Shown here one piece after another: positions 6,593 through 9,333 of a stretch of 9,333 nt of DNA (positions are counted from its first letter, which is position 1; the number at the start of each line of letters is the position of its first letter). A model generated the notes under the pieces. That model was given only the letters and a program-made list of their open reading frames with translations, was not told the origin of the DNA and made no database searches. The DNA comes from Chloroflexota bacterium. GTDB lineage: Bacteria > Chloroflexota > Limnocylindria > Limnocylindrales > CSP1-4. The stretch lies in NCBI GenBank assembly GCA_021785115.1, contig JAJYGO010000141.1, positions 1 through 9,333 of the forward strand, read 5' to 3'. The position numbers were made by a program, and so were the translations under genes.

Positions 6593-6598
6593 TACAGT
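6593..6598 (+). promoter_or_regulatory. Probable -10 box (TACAGT) of a leaderless promoter for the GNAT gene
   Basis: TACAGT followed by CTCCCC and the GTG start at 6605, the same 6-nt spacing as at the DUF885 gene. No Shine-Dalgarno sequence precedes the GTG. No -35 match was recognised. Confidence 0.5.
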
Positions 6599-6604
6599 CT
6601 CCCC

Positions 6605-7432
6605 GTGACCGACATCCCCGCCGGAACGACCGCCGGAGCGCCTGCACCGCCGCTGGAGTGGCACGACGTCTGCCGGATCGAGGAGCAGCTCGTGGAGCTC
6701 GCCGGGCTGGCGGGCGCGGCCGTCCGCGAGGACCCGTCTCTCGGCGGCTCGCTCGTTCGCTGGCCCGGACGCGGCCCGGCGCTGAACCACCTCGAGCGGG
6801 TGCGATGGCCCGCGGACGACGAGGAGATCCAGGCTCGGCTCGGTGCGCTGGCGGCCGTCGTCTCACGGTCCGGTGACCCGCCCGCGATCGCGGTCGTCGA
6901 CGGCCTCACGAAGCCCGCCGACCTCGGGGCGCGGCTCGCGCGGCTGGGATGGCGCGCGCCGCTGCGCGAACTCGTCCTGTGGACCCGGCGCGCGCCGGCG
7001 ATGCCGCACCTCGAACCCATCCCGCGCGTCGAGGCGGTCACGGCGCGCACCGTCGAGGCGTACGAGGCGCTCGAGCGGTCGATCTTCGGCCTGGACCCCG
7101 GCCTCGCAGCGTCCCGGCTCGAGGCGGCGCAGCGCGCGATGGCGGCCGGACGGCTGCGTGCGTACCTCCTGAGGATGGGCGAGGAACCGGTTGCGACCGC
7201 GCGGCTGTGGTCGTTCGGCGATCTCGCGTGCGTCGACGGGATCGGCGTGGTGGAACCGGCGCGGCGCCGCCGCTACGGCTCGCTCGTGACCGCCATCGCG
7301 ACCCGCGCGGCGCTCGCGTCCGGCCACCGGCTCGCGTGGCTCGAAGTCGCCGGTGACAACGTCGGAGCGCGCGACCTGTACGAGCGGCTGGGGTACCGGA
7401 CCGCGTTCGAGTGGCGGCTCTTCGTCCGCTGA
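6605..7432 (+). CDS. GNAT family N-acetyltransferase with an extra N-terminal domain
   Basis: A 275-residue protein. The C-terminal half (about 137-275) is a GNAT acyltransferase domain that would bind acetyl-CoA. It has a VATARLW strand, the acetyl-CoA loop region RRRRYGS (Y224, G225, S226) and the motif B segment DNVGARDLYERLGY (D251, N252, LGY 262-264), with the final strand RTAFEWRLF. The N-terminal half contains RVRWPADDEEIQARL and ends with KPADLGARLARLGW...LRELVLWTRR. That ending resembles the close of the second half, so it may be a degenerate second GNAT domain or the substrate-side domain seen in longer GNAT proteins. The acceptor is unknown. GTG 6605 is chosen because the domain begins soon after and a TACAGT box lies 6 nt upstream; the frame stays open upstream but is not protein-like. 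Cytoplasmic. Confidence 0.9.
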   Translation: MTDIPAGTTAGAPAPPLEWHDVCRIEEQLVELAGLAGAAVREDPSLGGSLVRWPGRGPALNHLERVRWPADDEEIQARLGALAAVVSRSGDPPAIAVVDGLTKPADLGARLARLGWRAPLRELVLWTRRAPAMPHLEPIPRVEAVTARTVEAYEALERSIFGLDPGLAASRLEAAQRAMAAGRLRAYLLRMGEEPVATARLWSFGDLACVDGIGVVEPARRRRYGSLVTAIATRAALASGHRLAWLEVAGDNVGARDLYERLGYRTAFEWRLFVR

Positions 7433-7434
7433 GC

Positions 7435-7469
7435 GCGCTCTTCCTCCGCCGAACCGGCGCTCTTCCTCC
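7435..7469 (+). repeat. Short direct repeat GCGCTCTTCCTCC, two copies 22 bp apart
   Basis: Exact copies lie at 7435-7447 and 7457-7469, just after the GNAT stop. The CCGCCGAAC(C)GG that follows the first copy recurs at 7481-7491 as CCGCCGAACGG, making a small dyad CCGCCG/CGGCGG (7481-7494). Probably a local duplication; it may mark the 3' end of the GNAT transcript. Confidence 0.45.
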
Positions 7470-7514
7470 ATCGAATTCTTCCGCCGAACGGCGGCCGCGC
7501 CGACCCGGGCGGCG

Positions 7515-7520
7515 TATGCT
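7515..7520 (+). promoter_or_regulatory. Possible -10 box (TATGCT) for the cytidylate kinase-like gene
   Basis: TATGCT lies 28 nt before the ATG at 7549. Transcription from it would leave a leader of about 20 nt that contains a strong ribosome-binding site, GGGAGGTGAG (7537-7546). No -35 match was seen. This gene therefore appears to use an SD-led start, unlike the leaderless-type starts elsewhere in the window. Confidence 0.35.
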
Positions 7521-7548
7521 CGCGTCGGGTGCTGACGGGAGGTGAGGC

Positions 7549-8226
7549 ATGGCGGTCATCACGATCTCGCGGCAGTTCGGCGCCGGCGGGGCGACCGTCG
7601 CGAACCTGCTCGCCGACCACCTCCACATCGACATCATCGACCAGTCGCTCATCGCAGAGGTCGCACGGCGTGCCGCGCTCGAGCCTGCCGACGTCGAGGC
7701 CGAGGACGAGCGTCCGACGACGCTCCTGGATCGCCTGGCGCTCTCGTTCTCACCGCTCGCCGCCGGGTTCGGAATCGCGTGGGAGCCGCCGTACCCCGAT
7801 CCCACGTTCGACCCGCGCCGCGAGGTGCTCATGCTCACGCAGGACGTCATCCGCGAGGCCGCGAAGACGGGGAACGTCGTGATCGTGGGGCGCGGAGGGG
7901 CCCACGTCCTGCGCGACGACGCGCGCGCCTTCCACGTGTTCCTGCACGCCGATGCCCAGTTCCGCAGTCGGATCGTGATGGAGCGGGAGCGGATCGACCG
8001 GGCTGCCGCGGACCGCCGGGTGCACGAGATGGATGCGAACCGCGCGGCGTACGTCCACCAGGTCTACGGCCGGGACTGGAACGACGTCCGGCTGTATCAC
8101 CTCGCGATCGACACCGGCCGGATCGGGTTCGACGGCGCGGCGGCGCTCATCGAGCGCGGCCTGCTCGCCCGCGGCGGTGGTGAGCCGGGGGCTGGTGGCC
8201 AGCAGGAGGTCCGCCCGGGGGCGTGA
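7549..8226 (+). CDS. Cytidylate kinase-like family protein (P-loop nucleotide kinase superfamily)
   Basis: A 225-residue cytoplasmic protein matching the cytidylate kinase-like family, relatives of Cmk with no proven substrate for most members. The N-terminus MAVITISRQFGAGGATVA (residues 1-18) is the family's modified P-loop, with no classical Walker A lysine. NVVIVGRGGAHVL forms the central strand and turn. The C-terminal region RERIDRAAADRRVHEMDANR followed by AAYVHQVYGRDWND and LYHLAIDTGRIGFD is the characteristic lid and end segment, where Cmk-type kinases carry phosphate-binding arginines. The last 18 residues (GGGEPGAGGQQEV...) are a loose Gly-rich tail. ATG 7549 is well supported by GGGAGGTGAG just upstream. 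Both flanking gaps contain palindromes, so it is probably monocistronic. A true CMP kinase role is unproven. Confidence 0.9.
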   Translation: MAVITISRQFGAGGATVANLLADHLHIDIIDQSLIAEVARRAALEPADVEAEDERPTTLLDRLALSFSPLAAGFGIAWEPPYPDPTFDPRREVLMLTQDVIREAAKTGNVVIVGRGGAHVLRDDARAFHVFLHADAQFRSRIVMERERIDRAAADRRVHEMDANRAAYVHQVYGRDWNDVRLYHLAIDTGRIGFDGAAALIERGLLARGGGEPGAGGQQEVRPGA

Positions 8227-8342
8227 CGCCGCTCGGCCCGGCCTCGGCACGCCGGAGCGCCGCGCTGCTCGGCGGCGTGGCGCGGCACTCCCGCGGACGA
8301 GGCGCGGTGGGGCGCGAGGGCGCTCGCGCGGGCTGAGGAGGT

Positions 8343-8363
8343 GCAGCCGGTCTGACCGGCTGC
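8343..8363. terminator. Perfect palindrome between convergent genes, possible bidirectional terminator
   Basis: GCAGCCGGTC (8343-8352) and GACCGGCTGC (8354-8363) are exact reverse complements around a single T. As RNA this gives a 9-bp stem with a 3-nt loop from either strand. It sits 2 bp beyond the stop of the minus-strand membrane protein and 116 bp after the kinase stop, the expected place for a shared terminator. There is no T-run on either side. Confidence 0.5.
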
Positions 8364-8365
8364 CA

Positions 8366-9016
8366 TCACGCCTTCCGGCGGCGAAGCGACCCCAGCATCA
8401 GCAGCAGCCCGCCGACGACGAGGATCACCGGCCACGCGGTCCCGATCGTGCCGGAGATCGCGTATCGCGTGTCCTCGGACGCCACGTACGCGCCGATCGT
8501 CGCCAGGATCACGGCGGGGACGAGTGGCCACGGGTGCCGCTCATGCATCCGCAGGACCATGGCGAGCACCCAGATCAGCGCGAAGCCGGCGCCCATCGCG
8601 ATGAGGAACAGCCCTCCGCCGAGCTGCCCCGCGTAGACCGTGGTGAGCGGGATGCCCGCGCCGATGCCCGTCACGATGCCGCCGGGGACGAGGAACCCGT
8701 ACTCGCCGGTCGCAAGGAACACGATCAGCAGGATCAGCCCGACCGCGAGCACGATGTATTCGCCGGCGTTCGGCAGGAACCGGTCCAGCAGCAGGAACCC
8801 GCCGAGCGCCACCAGCACGAGTCCCGCCACCCAGGCGCCGACCGGCGCGGCCTGCGTGCTCTGTGGCTGCTGCGGCCGCTGCGGTTGCTGCGGCCAGCCT
8901 GGCGGCGCGGGCTGCCACCCCGGGGCGTTCGGCGGCTGCTGCCACGGGGGGCCGCCGGCGCCGGGTTGTGCGGACTGGCCGGGGTCCACCGATCCCCCCG
9001 GAACGCTCGTCGTCAT
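8366..9016 (-). CDS. Six-helix membrane protein with a Pro/Gln-rich N-terminal tail, function unknown
   Basis: A 216-residue protein I cannot assign to a named function. Residues 1-57 are a disordered tail rich in Pro, Gln, Gly and Trp, with repeats such as PPGWPQQPQRPQQPQ. About six hydrophobic helices follow: 59-79, 87-102, 109-127, 132-154, 163-180 and 194-211. The last is followed by a basic end (LRRRKA), suggesting that the C-terminus is cytoplasmic. The first helix with its loop (GGFLLLDRFLP) recalls the small LiaF/DUF5668-type membrane domains of envelope-stress proteins, but this is a weak resemblance. ATG 9016 is chosen because AGGAG lies 8 nt upstream. A longer frame to 9127 adds an Arg-rich stretch with no ribosome-binding site. 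Convergent with the kinase gene and divergent from the gene starting at 9190. Confidence 0.82.
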   Translation of the reverse strand: MTTSVPGGSVDPGQSAQPGAGGPPWQQPPNAPGWQPAPPGWPQQPQRPQQPQSTQAAPVGAWVAGLVLVALGGFLLLDRFLPNAGEYIVLAVGLILLIVFLATGEYGFLVPGGIVTGIGAGIPLTTVYAGQLGGGLFLIAMGAGFALIWVLAMVLRMHERHPWPLVPAVILATIGAYVASEDTRYAISGTIGTAWPVILVVGGLLLMLGSLRRRKA

Positions 9017-9152
9017 CGTCGATGCTCCTGTCGGCCGGAACGGACCCCGGCATGCGGACGCGCGGCGATCGTGCCACGCCGGAAGCACCCGCGACAGGGC
9101 CAGCCGGACGTCCGACGTCACCGTCACGCCGCGCCGGACGAGCCGAGCGGCC

Positions 9153-9158
9153 TACCAT
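9153..9158 (+). promoter_or_regulatory. Possible -10 box (TACCAT) for the gene at the right edge
   Basis: TACCAT lies 31 nt before the GTG at 9190. Transcription from it would give a short leader carrying the ribosome-binding site GACGAGG (9176-9182). It lies in the 173-bp divergent gap 9017-9189, where no other clear signal was found. Confidence 0.3.
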
Positions 9159-9189
9159 ATGCGGGCGGGGGTTCCGACGAGGTCGATTC

Positions 9190-9333
9190 GTGACGACGCC
9201 CGCCCCTGCCCGCCGCGCCCCGGCCGTCGATGCTCCCACCCCTGTCGACGCGCCGCCGGCCGCCGCGGATTCCGGCGCCCTCGCCGGCGCTCCCGGCGGG
9301 GCCGAGGTTGGGCGCTCGGGCCGTGCCCCGGCC
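9190..9333 (+). CDS. Start of an unidentified gene with an Ala/Pro-rich N-terminus (cut by window edge)
   Basis: A GTG at 9190 preceded by GACGAGG at 7-nt spacing opens a frame that runs to the window end (48 codons). It reads VTTPAPARRAPAVDAPTPVD and continues Ala/Pro/Gly-rich with no domain, membrane segment or signal peptide. This is typical of a disordered N-terminal tail in a high-GC bacterium. Another frame beginning at ATG 9159 is also open to the end, but it is Arg/Cys-rich and has no ribosome-binding site, so it is less likely. Function cannot be told from what is present. Confidence 0.45.
   Translation, partial: MTTPAPARRAPAVDAPTPVDAPPAAADSGALAGAPGGAEVGRSGRAPA

Larger units (their letters stand above)
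6172..6604. other. 433-bp non-coding region rich in palindromes and an 11-mer repeat
   Basis: No convincing gene on either strand; the open frames here are Arg/Pro-rich, as expected by chance at this GC. It holds an imperfect palindrome (6230-6252), two long perfect hairpins 4 nt apart (6391-6422 and 6426-6470), four copies of CCGGCGCACCG, a 10-bp direct repeat CGGGCCGGCG (6181-6190 and 6196-6205), and the GNAT promoter at the right end. It could contain terminators, a leader or a small RNA. Confidence 0.6.

Noticed and set aside
6270..6608. Possible small gene in the 433-bp gap
   Set aside because: The translation is Arg/Pro-rich without hydrophobic periodicity, lacks a ribosome-binding site, and spans both perfect hairpins.
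1..9333. CRISPR array, transposon ends, toxin-antitoxin pair or defence island
   Set aside because: No regularly spaced repeats, transposase, integrase or recognisable defence domain was found on either strand; the genes are ordinary metabolic, transport and conserved hypothetical types.

Overview
This is a high-GC window (about 70% GC by eye) from a bacterial chromosome, with nine protein genes, two of them cut by the window ends. There are no rRNA or tRNA genes, CRISPR array, transposase or integrase. The gene set fits a free-living bacterium: a fused homocysteine methyltransferase/methylenetetrahydrofolate reductase, a cytidylate kinase-like P-loop protein, a DUF885 protein and an ABC-2 exporter. 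Together with frequent leaderless-looking starts, it suggests Chloroflexota (Limnocylindria-like) or another high-GC lineage such as Actinomycetota. The lineage is inference; no marker gene is present.

Left part, minus strand (4234 down to 1): a small YvlD/phage-holin-4-like membrane protein, the bifunctional methionine/folate enzyme overlapping it by 4 bp, a small NTF2-like protein with its own apparent promoter, an ABC-2 type ATPase 13 bp further on, and the N-terminus of its permease overlapping the ATPase by 4 bp. The ATPase and permease form one exporter. The holin-like gene and the methyltransferase look translationally coupled, although their functions are not obviously related.

Middle, plus strand: a DUF885 putative metalloprotein (4300-6171) is divergent from the holin-like gene. 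The 65-bp gap between them holds a perfect 10-bp inverted repeat overlapping both expected -35 regions. A 433-bp non-coding stretch follows (6172-6604). It contains three palindromes, two of them long perfect hairpins 4 nt apart, and four copies of an 11-mer. Then come a GNAT acetyltransferase with an extra N-terminal domain and the cytidylate kinase-like protein.

Right part: a minus-strand six-helix membrane protein with a Pro/Gln-rich N-terminal tail converges on the kinase gene. A 10-bp-arm palindrome lies between them. At the right edge a plus-strand gene begins with a disordered Ala/Pro-rich N-terminus.

I see no defence, phage, secondary-metabolite or otherwise exotic system. The best leads are: a recurrent TACRNT box 6-7 nt before SD-less starts; a probable CTG start on the methyltransferase gene; the divergent operator-like palindrome; and the tandem hairpins upstream of the GNAT gene.
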